Source: CAVVSQ01 sp963848825 (GTDB lineage Bacteria; Planctomycetota; Planctomycetia; Gemmatales; Gemmataceae). From it: a DNA stretch of 64,000 nt. Below, one piece after another: positions 18,068 to 28,638 of the stretch. The DNA lies in NCBI GenBank assembly GCA_963848825.1, contig CAWKFA010000015.1:434001-498000 (forward strand). The letters are read 5' to 3'. The stretch's first letter is position 1, and the number at the start of each line of letters is the position of its first letter. The notes beneath the pieces were generated by a model. That model was not told the DNA's origin and did no database searches. It saw only the letters and a program-made list of their open reading frames with translations. Position numbers and translations under genes: made by a program.

Positions 18068-19819
18068 ATGAACCTCCTCCAAAGTGTCCAGCAAAGGATC
18101 CGGGACGCGCTAAAAGATTTAGTGGACGACCCGGACCCTTACGCCGCGTTGGTCAAGGCAACGCAAGATTCCAAACATGGCGACTACCAGGCAAACTGTG
18201 CCATGAGCCTGGCCAAATCACTCGCCAAGAAACCACGTGACGTCGCCCAGGCGCTCGTGGACCGTCTCGTACCCGGCGACTTTCTAGAGCCTGCTGAAAT
18301 TGCCGGGCCAGGTTTTATCAACCTGCGGCTCCAGTCTGGATGGATCGCCCTCCGGCTCCAGGAGATGGCCCGGAGCGAACGGCTGGCGGTTGCGCCCGCC
18401 CATCCGTCCCAAACTTTTGTGATCGATTTCAGCGGCCCCAACGTCGCCAAGCCGATGCATGTCGGGCATCTTCGCAGCACCATCATCGGTGCTGCCCTGA
18501 CCAGGCTACTCCGCTTCCTGGGGCATACCGTCATCGCCGACAATCACCTGGGGGATTGGGGCACCCAATTCGGCATTCTCCTTTATGGCTATCGTCATCT
18601 GCTCGACAGCGAGGCCTTCCAGAAAAACCCGGTGCGCGAGCTGGCGCGCTTATACATCGAAGTGCGCAAACAGATGAAGGGGGATGAGGACGCCGCGACT
18701 GCGGCCGACCCCATCGGCGACGCCGCGCGCCTGGAGACGGCCAAACTGCATGCCGGCGACGCCGAAAATCGGCGTCTGTGGGAGCTGTTCATGCCGGCCT
18801 GTCTGGAGGAAATCGAGACCATCTACCGGCGGCTGGATGTCGAGTTCGATCACACTTTCGGTGAGAGCCACTACAACGCGATGCTGCCGGCGGTGGTGGC
18901 CGATCTGGAAACCAAAGGCATCGCCCAGAGAAGCGAAGGCGCACTGGTCATTTTTTTTGGCGACAAGGAGCCGCCGGCGCTGATTCAGAAGCGCGACGGC
19001 GCCTTCACCTATACAACCACTGACCTGGCGACCATCCGTTATCGCATGGAAACGTGGCGCCCCTCGACGATCTTGTATGTCGTGGACTCCAGGCAGGCCC
19101 TGCACTTCAAAAACGTCTTTGACGTGGCGCGGCGCTGGGGTTATGACAAGGTGGCCCTGGAACACATTTCCTTCGGCTCGGTGCTGAGCAAGGATGGCAA
19201 ACCGATCAAAACCCGTGAGGGAGGGGCGGTGGAGCTCGGCGCCTTGCTCGATGAAGCGGTGCAGCGGGCCGCCGAAGTTTATGACGCCAATGCGCGGGAT
19301 GGGGACGCGGTGGAAGTTGCCCTTGATCGCAGTGAAATCAGCGAGGTCGTGGGCCTGGGCGCCGTGAAATATGCCGATCTGAGCCAAAACCGCTTGACCG
19401 ACTACAAATTCGATTTCGACAAGATGCTGGCGATGAACGGCAACACCGCCACCTACATGCAATACGCCTATGCGCGCGTGCGCAGTATTTTTCGCAAGGG
19501 CAACGTCGACGTGGAGCTCTTGCGTGCGCAGCCGCCCATGCCGAACCTTGAGTCGCCGTTTGAACGGGCCCTGGCCATCCAGCTACTTCGCCTGGAAGAA
19601 ACGCTGACTGCGTCGGCGGCGGAATATCAACCTTGCGTACTCACCGGCTATCTTTGGGATCTCGCCAAAAGTTACAGCGGTTTCTTTCAAAACTGCCCCG
19701 TCCTCAAGGCCCCAAGCGCTGAGATTCGCGCGAGTAGATTACTGCTCTGTGATTTGACGGCGCGGGTGATAAAACTCTGTCTGGGCCTCCTGGGCATCCG
19801 CACTATCGAACGCATGTAG
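18068..19819 (+). CDS. argS: Arginyl-tRNA synthetase
   Basis: 583 residues, intact. The N-terminal tRNA-binding domain (residues ~1-100) is followed by the class I catalytic core with FSGPNVAKPMHVGHLRST, where HVGH is the HIGH motif; GDWGTQFG; and FGSVLSKDGKPIKTREG at the KMSK position, degenerate as is usual for this enzyme. The C-terminal DALR anticodon-binding domain includes MQYAYARVRSIFRK and ends with CLGLLGIRTIERM. It charges tRNA-Arg in the cytoplasm. Confidence 0.97.
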   Translation: MNLLQSVQQRIRDALKDLVDDPDPYAALVKATQDSKHGDYQANCAMSLAKSLAKKPRDVAQALVDRLVPGDFLEPAEIAGPGFINLRLQSGWIALRLQEMARSERLAVAPAHPSQTFVIDFSGPNVAKPMHVGHLRSTIIGAALTRLLRFLGHTVIADNHLGDWGTQFGILLYGYRHLLDSEAFQKNPVRELARLYIEVRKQMKGDEDAATAADPIGDAARLETAKLHAGDAENRRLWELFMPACLEEIETIYRRLDVEFDHTFGESHYNAMLPAVVADLETKGIAQRSEGALVIFFGDKEPPALIQKRDGAFTYTTTDLATIRYRMETWRPSTILYVVDSRQALHFKNVFDVARRWGYDKVALEHISFGSVLSKDGKPIKTREGGAVELGALLDEAVQRAAEVYDANARDGDAVEVALDRSEISEVVGLGAVKYADLSQNRLTDYKFDFDKMLAMNGNTATYMQYAYARVRSIFRKGNVDVELLRAQPPMPNLESPFERALAIQLLRLEETLTASAAEYQPCVLTGYLWDLAKSYSGFFQNCPVLKAPSAEIRASRLLLCDLTARVIKLCLGLLGIRTIERM

Positions 19820-19825
19820 GGCCTT

Positions 19826-21068
19826 ATGAAAGCGGAAATCATCTCCATCGGCAGCGAGATCACGACCGGCCAAAACCTCGACACCAACTGCCAGTGGCTG
19901 AGCCGCCAGCTTGCGGAAATTGGCATCGCAGTCGGTTGGCACACGACAATTGCCGACGACCTGGAAGACAATATCGCGGCGTTCCGGCTGGCGACGGAGC
20001 GTGCGAGCCTGGTCATCGCCACCGGCGGCCTGGGGCCGACGCAGGATGACCTGACCAGGGAGGTAGTAGCACAGGTAGCCGGCGTTGAACTGGTGTTCGA
20101 CCCGGCAAGCTTCGAGCATATCCGGCAGATGTTTGCGCCGTAACCGCCCCATGCCCGAGCGCAATCGCGGGCAGGCTTTTTTCCCGGCGGGCGCGGAGCC
20201 GCTTCCCAACAGTCGAGGCACGGCACCCGGTGTCTGGCAACGCATCGGTGCGGCGACAGTCGCGTGCCTGCCCGGCGTCCCCTCCGAAATGTTCGCCATG
20301 TTCGAAAACGAAGTGAAGCCGCGCCTGCTCGGAATGGGCCTGGGCGGTATGGTGCGCATCGAACGCAAAATCAACACCTTTGGCAGCGGCGAATCGCATA
20401 TCGAAGCACAATTGTTGGACCTGACACGCCGCGATCACGTGCCCGAAGTTGGCATCACGGCCAGCGACGCCACCATATCGCTGCGTATCTTCGCCCGCGG
20501 CGGCACGCGCGCGGAAGCGCTGGCCCAAATCGAGCCTGTCGAGCGGACCATTCGCGAACGCCTGGGAAACATGGTCTACGGCAGCGATCAGGAAGAGTTG
20601 CAAGACGTCGTCATTCGCCTTCTCGTCGAGAAGAAAACGACCATCGCCACCGCGGAGAGCGTGACGGGCGGCCTCGTGGCGCAGCGCCTCACGCAGGTAC
20701 CTGGCGCCAGTGCGGTCCTGATGGGTGGCGTGGTGGCTTATGATGCACGCGTCAAGGTTGCCCTACTGGGCGTACCACAAGACCTGATTGATACGCATAG
20801 CGTCATCAGTGCCCCGGTCGTCGAGGCCATGGCAACAGGGTGTCGTGACCGCCTGGGCACGGATCTAGGCGTCAGCACCGTCGGCCTGGCAGGCCCCGGC
20901 GGTGGCAGCGCCGAACAACCAGTTGGTCTGGTCTACATCGGGCTCGCCTGGCAGGGTGGCGTTGCCTCCTGGTCATTTAATTGGTCTGGCACACGTCACG
21001 AAATACAAAGTAGGACCGCGAAGCTGGCGCTGAATCGAGTACGGCTGCATTTACTTGGCGAACACTGA
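19826..21068 (+). CDS. cinA: CinA-like protein: molybdopterin-binding fold plus NMN amidohydrolase-like domain (frameshifted)
   Basis: The N-terminus MKAEIISIGSEITTGQNLDT and VIATGGLGPTQDDLTRE mark the CinA/MoaB-like domain. The C-terminal PncC-like domain has IATAESVTGGLVAQRL and VGLAGPGGGSAEQPVGLVYI, whose members deamidate nicotinamide mononucleotide. One extra base near 20136 breaks the frame; deleting it gives RNRPMPERNRGQAFFPAGA, the expected linker. Rejoined length is ~413 residues, typical. It follows argS by 6 bp. Confidence 0.9.
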
Positions 21069-21098
21069 TGCGTCCGAATCGGCACGCTAACCTGCCCG

Positions 21099-21787
21099 CT
21101 ACTTTTCGCCCAAACTTCGTTTGCATTCATCAAGGATTTGCTTGCTGGCGGTGGCGCCGACGCGGGTGACGCCGATGGCGCGGACGGCCAATAACCGCTC
21201 GAAGGTACGTACGCCGCCGGCGGCTTTGACTTGTACGTGCGCGGGGCAAAGCGGCGCATGAGCTTGAGGTCGGCGTCCGTGGCGCCCGTGTCCCCATAGC
21301 CGGTGGAGGTTTTCACGAAGTCCGCGCGGACCTCACCGCAGATACGGCACAGTTTTTCTTTATGCTCGTCGGTCAAGAAGCAGTTTTCGAAGATTACTTT
21401 GACCAGCGCCTTGTGACCACGCGCGATTTCCACGACCGCGTGAATGTCCTCGGCCACATACTGCCACGCCTTACTAAGGACCTTGCCAATATTGACTACC
21501 ATGTCCAGTTCGGTGGCGCCGTCCTTGAGGGCCTGCATGGATTCCACGGCTTTCACCGACGTCGTATGGCCCCCATGGGGAAAGCCAACAGTGGTGCCGA
21601 CGGCCACGGTCGAGCCTGCCAGGAGTTCGCGGGCGCGAGCGACGTAATAGGGCTTGATGCACACTGAAGCGACGTCATACTCCCGCGCCAGGCGGCAGCC
21701 TTCGTCCATGTCCGCGTCCGTCAAGGTTTGTTGCAAAAGAGAATGATCGATCATTTTCGCGATGGACCGGTACGTATATTCAGTCAT
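21099..21787 (-). CDS. deoC: Deoxyribose-phosphate aldolase (frameshifted)
   Basis: DeoC splits deoxyribose-5-phosphate to glyceraldehyde-3-phosphate and acetaldehyde. The ATG at 21787 gives MTEYTYRSIAKMIDHSLLQQ. The barrel shows ASVCIKPYYV, VGFPHGGHTT, ELDMVVNIG, KVIFENCFL and DFVKTSTGYG (Schiff-base Lys). Near 21245 the frame shifts; the neighbouring frame carries VQVKAAGGVRTFERLLA, with the second active-site Lys, and ends KRSLGEK at 21099. Rejoined length ~229 residues. Convergent with cinA. Confidence 0.9.
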
Positions 21788-22007
21788 GGCTGTCCTCGAA
21801 GTCAACGGCTGCGGCGCTCAGGCCTATCTATCCGGTCCGTTTTACCAAAACCGCGTCCTCCTGCCCATTCCCGTTCAGCCTCCGTCTTCGCTACCGTTTA
21901 TTGTTGCGACGATTTTTCCGAAGATATTCGTCGGGTAGAGGTGTGCCTCGAAAATCGGTCTGGCCGAATTAAAGAAATGAAATCATCCGCGTGAGAGGAG
22001 GACACCA

Positions 22008-22922
22008 GTGCGCAAGTTGCTTCTGATGACGCTTGGCCTTTTCACCGTGGTGCCCTGCGCCAGGGCCCAAAGCCCCTATCCGGCGGAATTGACCGTGACC
22101 GCGCCGGAGGTCGAAGTGCGCAGCGGTCCGACGTTGGCTTACTATCCCACCAACACGCTGCGCTATAACGACCGCGTGGTCGTCTTACGCGAAAGCGAGC
22201 AGGAAAAAGGCTGGCTCGCCATCAAGCCGCCCCAGGGCTCCTTTAGCTGGATCAATCAAAAATATATCAAGCAAACGGACCCACGCACTGGCATTGTCAT
22301 CCTCGACGGCGCCATGCTTCGGCCAGGCAGCTCCGTATCCAACAAGGCGCCCGACGTAGAATCTTGCAAAGTGCCCGTTGGCTCCATCGTAACCATCATC
22401 GGCCCCAGCAAAACAGCCAGCGATGGAGTAATTTGGCTGCCCATCAATCCCTGGCCCACGGAAGTTCGCTACATCGATGCCGTGCAGGCCCGGCTGGCGA
22501 ACAATAACAATAGCAATTCGGCAAACATCAACGGCATACTGGCCAGCCGCACGCAAAGTCCCTGGACGCCGGCGCAGGCCCCAGGCAATCCCGCCCAGAT
22601 GGCACAGGGCAATCCCTGGCCGGCACAGACGGCTTCTTACAGCCCAGGCCAAAACAGCGCCGCTCCACAGAAGATCTTCTACCCGCCCCAGTGGACCCAG
22701 TGGGGCACCCTCCGCCGCGCCGTGGCCGACAAGGATGGCCAGCCCACTTACATGCTTGAAGATGCCCGAGGTAAACTGATTCTGTATGTCACGTGCCAGC
22801 CAGGCTTCACCCTTCGCGATTTCGTTGGCCGCAATGTCACGCTCTACGGCTCGATCAGTTATCGCAGCGATGACTACGCGCGCACGCATGTCATGACGGC
22901 GACCACGCTGGCCCACTATTAA
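22008..22922 (+). CDS. Secreted SH3-domain protein
   Basis: 304 residues with a GTG start after GAGAGGAGG. Residues 1-20 are a signal peptide (LLLMTLGLFTVVPCARA). A bacterial SH3-like domain follows at ~26-90 (VTAPEVEVRSGPTLAYYPTN, GWLAIKPPQGSFSWINQKYI), then a second, weaker one at ~95-165. A Pro/Gln/Asn-rich linker leads to a C-terminal domain with GQPTYMLEDARGKLILYVTC. It probably binds the cell wall or another envelope component. Its stop TAA lies inside the 6-bp duplication made by the insertion sequence, so the gene itself is intact. Confidence 0.8.
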   Translation: MRKLLLMTLGLFTVVPCARAQSPYPAELTVTAPEVEVRSGPTLAYYPTNTLRYNDRVVVLRESEQEKGWLAIKPPQGSFSWINQKYIKQTDPRTGIVILDGAMLRPGSSVSNKAPDVESCKVPVGSIVTIIGPSKTASDGVIWLPINPWPTEVRYIDAVQARLANNNNSNSANINGILASRTQSPWTPAQAPGNPAQMAQGNPWPAQTASYSPGQNSAAPQKIFYPPQWTQWGTLRRAVADKDGQPTYMLEDARGKLILYVTCQPGFTLRDFVGRNVTLYGSISYRSDDYARTHVMTATTLAHY

Positions 22923-22925
22923 CTA
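22920..22925. repeat. Target-site duplication, left copy (TAACTA)
   Basis: TAACTA directly precedes the left inverted end and is repeated right after the right end. It contains the stop codon of the SH3-protein gene. Confidence 0.75.
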
Positions 22926-24748
22926 GTGTCTGTCGTTAAACGGTAAAGTCCCGATGTTTACCTGGTTTTTTTCGCATAATCGTCATCGAAGATTGCAGGC
23001 AGAAACGTCTATAGAAGGAGAGAATCTCGGAAAAACGCTGGAAGGGGCGCCGATCTTCACGGAGGAAACCACATGCGTTTGGCTTGTCCTGAGCAACTTT
23101 TGGATTGCTTGCCTATCAGCGAAGTGAAGTTGAATCTGGAGTGCCGGGATGAGATCATCCCGATCTTACGGGCCCTACAGCATGTTTATGGGGATGCCGA
23201 ACTGCGGCGTGATCTGCTGGCTCTGGTGGGCAAGGATGTCAACGGCAGCACTGACCGCAAGCGTGGCCGACGCGGCATGAACTATTGGGAAATCGTGGTA
23301 TTGGCGGCGGCTCGGCTCGGCTGCAACCTCGATTATGACAAGCTGCAGGACCTCGCGGAGAACCATCGCAGCTTGCGGCGCATCATGGGTATCGGTAATT
23401 GGCAGGACGACGAAGTCGATTTTGATTGGCGGCGGATCGAGGACAATCTCATCAAGCTGCGTCCCGAAACGTTGCAGAAGATCAACGCGTTGATCGTGAA
23501 GACTGGGCACGTGTTGGAACCCGAAGCGATCGAATCGGTGCGTGGCGATACCTTCGTGGTCGAAACCAACATTCACTATCCAACGGAATCGAGCGTGATC
23601 GGCGACGGGCTGCGTAAGATCGTCAACCTGGCGGCGGAGTTGGCCGCGACGAACGCTCTGGATGGTTGGCGTCAGGCCAAGCACTTGCTCAAGAAGGTAC
23701 GCGGGTTGGTGCGGCAGATTGGTCGAGCTTCACGCGCCAAGGGCCAAGGCGCCGACCGCTTGCAGCCGGGCTACCAGAAGCTGGTGGGTCTGGCCGAAGA
23801 TCTCTTGGAGCGGGCTCGGCAGTTACTGCGGAGCTTGCGTTTCAAGCCGGACCTGACGACGTTCGCGTTGGCGAACGTGAAGAACGGCACGGCGCCGTTG
23901 ACGACGCCGGAAGCGGAGTTATTGGGCTTCATCGTCTTGACGGAGAAGGTGTGCGACAACGCGCGTCGTCGCGTGCTTCAGGGCGAGACGCTGGCCAACG
24001 AGGAAAAAATTCACAGCATCTTCGAGCCGCACACGGAATTGATCAAGCGGGGCAAGCAACCCAACCCGATTGAGTTTGGCCACAAGGTGCTGGTGATCGA
24101 AGACGCGGCGGGCTTCGTGATGGATTATCGCGTGGTCGAGGACGGCGTGTTGGATCAGGACCTGGTCGTGCCGGTGATGAAAAAGCTGCAACAGCGTTTC
24201 GACGGCAAGATCAAGAGCGCCTCGTTCGACCGCGGGTTTCACACGCCGCAGAATCAGGAAGACTTGGCCGAGATCGTGACCACCCCGTGCATCGCCGTGA
24301 AGGGGCAGGAGCAAGGTCGTCAACAACAAAAGGAGGGGACCGTGGCATTTCGCAAAGCGCGTCAGAATCATCCCGGCGTCGAATCGGTGATCGGCGCCTT
24401 GCAGAAAGGCAATGGCCTGAAGCGAGCGCGGGATCGCCGCAAGCGCGGCTATGAACGCTATGTGGCCCTGGGAATCTTGGGACGCAATCTGCAAATTCTG
24501 GGCAAGCTGCTGCTCGAAAAGGACAAAGCCAATTGTCAGGCAGCGAAGTCGAAACGCAAGCAGGCCGGCGAATAGCCGACCATGGACGGGAACGGCCAAT
24601 CTGCGGAGATGGTCTCACCCGAGCCGAAGAAAACGGCACGCGGCCTCGCCAACGCAGGAAAAACGACGTGCCCAACTGACTCACGACCGCGCCACCAAGC
24701 CGCAAGCCTGGTGGCAAATTGGAAAATCAGCCTTTTTCCGACGGACAC
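22926..24748. mobile_element. Complete ISNCY-like insertion sequence, 1823 bp
   Basis: The ends are imperfect inverted repeats: GTGTCTGTCG on the left and GTGTCCGTCG read inward from the right, with weak further similarity. One transposase gene of 1503 bp fills the element, with ~147 bp before it and ~173 bp after it. A 6-bp TAACTA duplication flanks it. Only 9 bp separate the right end from the stop of the ThuA gene, and the left end directly follows the stop of the SH3 gene. All parts are intact, so the insertion is probably recent and possibly active. Confidence 0.85.
23073..24575 (+). CDS. ISNCY-family transposase
   Basis: 500 residues, unbroken. A plausible DDE triad is D159 (VRGDTFVVETNIHYPTESS), D386 (SASFDRGFHTP) and E437 (QNHPGVESVIGAL). 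The closing part, RRKRGYERYVALGILGRNLQ, is typical of ISNCY transposases. The N-terminal ~110 residues look helical and DNA-binding. Start: ATG at 23073 after GGAGGAAACC. It has no frame break, unlike many chromosomal genes here. Confidence 0.9.
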   Translation: MRLACPEQLLDCLPISEVKLNLECRDEIIPILRALQHVYGDAELRRDLLALVGKDVNGSTDRKRGRRGMNYWEIVVLAAARLGCNLDYDKLQDLAENHRSLRRIMGIGNWQDDEVDFDWRRIEDNLIKLRPETLQKINALIVKTGHVLEPEAIESVRGDTFVVETNIHYPTESSVIGDGLRKIVNLAAELAATNALDGWRQAKHLLKKVRGLVRQIGRASRAKGQGADRLQPGYQKLVGLAEDLLERARQLLRSLRFKPDLTTFALANVKNGTAPLTTPEAELLGFIVLTEKVCDNARRRVLQGETLANEEKIHSIFEPHTELIKRGKQPNPIEFGHKVLVIEDAAGFVMDYRVVEDGVLDQDLVVPVMKKLQQRFDGKIKSASFDRGFHTPQNQEDLAEIVTTPCIAVKGQEQGRQQQKEGTVAFRKARQNHPGVESVIGALQKGNGLKRARDRRKRGYERYVALGILGRNLQILGKLLLEKDKANCQAAKSKRKQAGE

Positions 24749-24754
24749 TAACTA
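24749..24754. repeat. Target-site duplication, right copy (TAACTA)
   Basis: Second copy of TAACTA, 3 bp before the stop codon (TTA on this strand) of the ThuA-like gene. Removing the element and one copy leaves a 6-bp spacer between the two convergent stops. Confidence 0.75.
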
Positions 24755-24757
24755 AAG

Positions 24758-25747
24758 TTATTTCAGGTCTTCGGGCCGGACCCCTTTTTGGAACCCGTTG
24801 GACACAAACGGCCTGGGGTTATAGTCCCCCACGATGGCGACCGACGCCTGCGCGCTGATGCTGTCCTCCAAACCCAGAGTCCAGTAGGCTGCATTGACCA
24901 ACAAACGGCGCAGCCCCTCGCTCAATAGGTCCTGCGAGCCACCCATCGTGGTCGTGAAGGTACGCACCATTTTGCCACCTGTTCCCGGCAGCGTGCGTGC
25001 CCAGGCGATCGGCATCATGGGGTCGTTCTTCGGGCCCGGGAGTGGTTCGTCGGTGGCTTTCATGCCCACGAGCACCTGACCCAGAACCAGGGCCTGGCAG
25101 CCTTCGGGCAATGGTAAGCGCACGGTATAGACATCGGTCGGGCCCCAAATATCACCGTCCTTGATGCCGCGCAGAATTGGGTGGCTCTCCATGCCCTTCA
25201 CGACGATGCCACGCGTGCTTTGCTTGCCATGACTGCCGTGATGGTTGACCCAGGTCTCACCAAGAACCTGCCGGCCAAAGCCGCCGTCCCATTCCTTGCT
25301 GTCGGAACTGTATTTGGAGTAGGTTTTGCCCTTGGGGATTTTGAAAGCATGCGTGGCGGTGCGCAGCCCAATAATTGGTTTGCCCGACTCGACGTAAGCC
25401 GCGAAATATTTCATTTGCTCGTCGGGCAAATTGCGAAAACGGGTCGACAAGATCATGAGGTCAGCGGTTTCTAATGCTTCCAGGCCAGGAATATTGCTTT
25501 TATTGGGGTTGATCGTGCCATCCGCCGGGTCAATGGAAAATAGGCAGGTGCACTTGAAGCCGTGATGCCGCGCCAGGATTTTGCCGAGTTGAGGGAGTAG
25601 TTCTTCCGATCGATATTCCTCGTCGCCCGCGATAAGCACCACGTTCTTTCCCTGGCCGTGCCCATCCTTGCCATCGTAGGTAACGCCCTGCGCCTGGAGG
25701 AAAGTGCTTGCCAGGAACAATGCACAAAGGGAGAGTGTAGGCTTCAT
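24758..25747 (-). CDS. Secreted ThuA-like protein
   Basis: 329 residues with a signal peptide (residues 1-19, LCALFLASTFLQAQ). The ThuA fold is a glutamine-amidotransferase-like domain linked to trehalose or other sugar use. Matches include VVLIAGDEEYRSEELLPQLG, LMILSTRFRNLPDEQMKYF, GKPIIGLRTATHAF and WVNHHGSHG, then PVMP-like PMMPIAWAR. Planctomycetes carry many such secreted copies. Substrate unknown. It is convergent with the SH3 gene, with the insertion sequence between. Confidence 0.85.
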   Translation of the reverse strand: MKPTLSLCALFLASTFLQAQGVTYDGKDGHGQGKNVVLIAGDEEYRSEELLPQLGKILARHHGFKCTCLFSIDPADGTINPNKSNIPGLEALETADLMILSTRFRNLPDEQMKYFAAYVESGKPIIGLRTATHAFKIPKGKTYSKYSSDSKEWDGGFGRQVLGETWVNHHGSHGKQSTRGIVVKGMESHPILRGIKDGDIWGPTDVYTVRLPLPEGCQALVLGQVLVGMKATDEPLPGPKNDPMMPIAWARTLPGTGGKMVRTFTTTMGGSQDLLSEGLRRLLVNAAYWTLGLEDSISAQASVAIVGDYNPRPFVSNGFQKGVRPEDLK

Positions 25748-25798
25748 GAAAATAACCTCGTGAAATGTCGGGATCGGCTTGGCACTTACCCGCGCATT

Positions 25799-26833
25799 TT
25801 ACAGACTTGCCGGGAGAACGCCACAATGGATAAGCGTTGGCGTGATAGTGCCTGGGGAAAGGCCCACCTCAGTCAACCACGACCGATATTCGCCCCCACT
25901 ATAGGCGCGACCTTCGGTCAGGCAGAACAGGCCAGCCGAATAAAGCGCTATCGCCAGGGGACCACCCAGATCATCATCGAGAAAGACATCATGAATGAAC
26001 AGCCGGCCCCCGGGTGCCAGCCCCTGGGCACAGCGGCGTAATAATTCTCGACAGTCCCCCACGTCCCAGTCGTGCAAGATATTGGAGAGCAGGAACACGT
26101 CGCCGCGCGGCAACGGCATATGAAACATATCGCCGGGATGGTAGTCCACCCGATCCGCCACACCGTAGGATTCCGCCATTTCCTGGGCAATCTTGAGTAC
26201 TTCGGGGCGATCGACGATCACTGCCCGTAAACCAGGATTTTTGGTCAAGAGGGCCACGCTATAGATGCCACTGCCGCCGCCGACGTCAACAAGGACGGAC
26301 GCTCCGGACAGCGGTATTTTCTCGGCCAGGACCGGAGCCACGTTTTTGGCCCGGCCCGCCAGCGCCATGGTGAAGTGGCGCGCGGATTCTTCTTTCTCCA
26401 TCGCCGACGCCACGCCTTCGCGATAGATAAAGGCGGTGCCCTCCGCCTTGGCTCCCTCCGGTTGATTGGTACGCATGCGTTCAACCATGGCACGCACGCC
26501 GGGGCTTTCGGCATCCAGCCCAATGTAGTCCCCCACGTCGAATAAACCGCCCGGCAAGAGATGTTCCCGCGCCAGGTCGGTCAAATTTAGCAGGCCCTGA
26601 CCGTCCCGTACGACTAGGCCAAAGGCGCACAGCGCCGTCATGAGCACATTGATGGGCCGGTCCGCCAGGCCCAGGTCGCGACCCAGATCCGGCAGGGCTC
26701 GCGGCGCTCGTGCCAGCCGGCTAAAGAGATCGAAATGCGCGACGGCAGCCGTCAACAACTCCGTGGCGTAGCTTCCGCGAAAGATCTCGAAGATGGGTGT
26801 CGGATCGGTCGATGGCGAGTTCAAGGTTGGCAA
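25799..26833 (-). CDS. Family 2 O-methyltransferase (hydroxyindole/caffeate O-MT type)
   Basis: 344 residues. An N-terminal dimerisation/winged-helix domain (residues ~15-105, ATELLTAAVAHFDLFSRLAR) precedes a SAM-binding domain with LVDVGGGSGIYSVALL, AVIVDRPEVLKIAQEM, YHPGDMFHMPLPRGDVFLLS, NILHDWDV and GGRLFIHDVFLDDD. This order is the acetylserotonin O-methyltransferase-like family. The start is a TTG at 26833 after GGGGG; no in-frame ATG is close. It follows the ABC permease by 25 bp on the same strand. Acceptor unknown. Confidence 0.85.
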   Translation of the reverse strand: MPTLNSPSTDPTPIFEIFRGSYATELLTAAVAHFDLFSRLARAPRALPDLGRDLGLADRPINVLMTALCAFGLVVRDGQGLLNLTDLAREHLLPGGLFDVGDYIGLDAESPGVRAMVERMRTNQPEGAKAEGTAFIYREGVASAMEKEESARHFTMALAGRAKNVAPVLAEKIPLSGASVLVDVGGGSGIYSVALLTKNPGLRAVIVDRPEVLKIAQEMAESYGVADRVDYHPGDMFHMPLPRGDVFLLSNILHDWDVGDCRELLRRCAQGLAPGGRLFIHDVFLDDDLGGPLAIALYSAGLFCLTEGRAYSGGEYRSWLTEVGLSPGTITPTLIHCGVLPASL

Positions 26834-26858
26834 GGTAGACCCCCGTTTTATTATGTCG

Positions 26859-28638
26859 TTATTCCCCGGCGGCGTTGGTGCGTCCTATGGCGACGTCAAA
26901 TTCGCTGAGGAGCGGGATGAGCATGGCCGCAATCGTGAAGCTGAACGCTCCGCCGGTCACCAGAAAAGGGATGAGCGGGTCCGTGGATTCATGTGTGCCC
27001 GGTTTGCCGATGAGCACATTGGTGACGGTGTAAAACACCGCGACGGGGCAGGCCCAGCTTGCCAGCGTCAACGCGGCGGACGGCCGCGTGCCGCTGAGCA
27101 CCCACCACAGTCCGCCGACGCCGGAGAAAATAAAGGCTGAAAAGCTGAGCCATTGATATTCGAATTTGCCGTTGATCAGGATGAGATAAATGCACACCAG
27201 GGTGCCGATGGACAAAAAGAAGACGGTGCCCAGGGTATTGATGACCGCCAGCCTACTGTTTTCGGTGCGCAGCGCCACATGCAGGCCGAGAATCACGGTG
27301 AAGGCGAGCAGCACCAACGTGCCCCCGGCAATGCAGACGAAGGCTTCCAGATTTTTGCCGAAAAGCAACTCCGGATGTCCTGGCGGCGGCGCGGCCAACA
27401 TGCCCCGGCAGGCGTAAATCGCGGTTAGCACCAAGGGCGGCAGCAAGAATTCCTTGGTGTTGTAAAGGATGCCGAATAATTTGCCGAAGATGAACTCGCC
27501 CGGTGTCAGGTCGGTGACAAGAAGCAGGTCGAGGGCGCCGATGTCGCGTTCGGACGTAATGGCCGTGACGGACTGGGCGCTGACCAGGAGGAGGCTAAGA
27601 ATCGCGACAGGCACCAGTCCGCGTGCCGCCGCCCAGTCGCCCTGGTCGCCAACCCACAGCGCGTAGTAACCGATCAGCGCCAGCACCAAAAAATAGGCTG
27701 CCTTCACCAGCAACGGGCGCCGGCCATAGCCCCGCGTGGCGATCTCGCGCCAAACGATGGGATTGGCCCAGACACCGCGTGCCGCGCCCGGCGCCGCGTG
27801 CGCCCGCGTACGGTCTTTTTCTTCCGCGTCCGCGTCGGCGCCTTCCCGCTGCATCACGGGCTCGCCGCTGGGGTTCCAGACGCGCAGGCGCATAATCGCC
27901 ACGGTGTTAAGTAGCAAGCTCAGGCCGATCATCACCAGCGCGAAGCCATAGGCTGGCGGAAAAACGGCATCGATGTCGCGCGGACTAAGCACCTGTTCAA
28001 GGGCGAGAAAGGGTTGGAGGCATGCTTGCAAGTCAGCAACGTTGTCGAGGGGCACCAGTGCCAGGGCCTGGACAAGGCACAGATACAGCATGAGGCAAAG
28101 CACGGTCAGGGCCAGCGATTGAAAAGTTTTATCACGCCACAGGGCAATGAGACTGCCCAGCGAGCCGGCGGCCAGGGCCGTGGTGCCGAGCACCAGGGCG
28201 GCCTGGATGATCTGCCGATAATCGATACCGCCCAGCAGCAACAGCAATGCGAGGATCGGGATGGCGCCCAGCAAAAACAGGCCGATTTGCAGCAGGCTGC
28301 CGAGTAGCTTTCCCAGCACGATTTCATAGTTGCGGAGGTCGGTCAGCAGCAAAAGGATAAAGGTGCGGCGGTCCTTTTCCTGGGCCACCGTGCTGGCGGC
28401 GGACAGCGCTGAAAAAAACAGCAGCAGCAAGAGTTGCACATACGCCAGTACTTGAAAAGCAAGCAGACCGAAGCGCGCGTGATCGCCCAGCGTCGCGGGC
28501 CTTTCCCACCCAACTGCTGCCTGCCACACGGTCAAAATCAGGACCCACAACGCCCCGAGATAGAGGGAGGCGCTCGACATAATGACGCGAGCGCCGCGGC
28601 AAGGTGAGCCATTCGCGGCCAAAAATCGGACCAAGCAT
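26859..28638 (-). CDS. ABC-2-type permease, two fused membrane halves (frameshifted near the start)
   Basis: About 593 residues. The ATG at 28638 gives MLGPIFGREWLTLPRRSRHY, the usual opening of planctomycete ABC-2 permeases. An extra base near 28575 then shifts the frame, and the body continues LYLGALWVLILTVWQAAVGW. The protein has two similar halves, each with SAASTVAQEKDRRTFILLLL or SVTAITSERDIGALDLLLVT (conserved cytoplasmic motifs) and four to six membrane spans, separated by a charged linker. It probably pairs with an ATPase encoded elsewhere. Substrate unknown. Confidence 0.8.
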
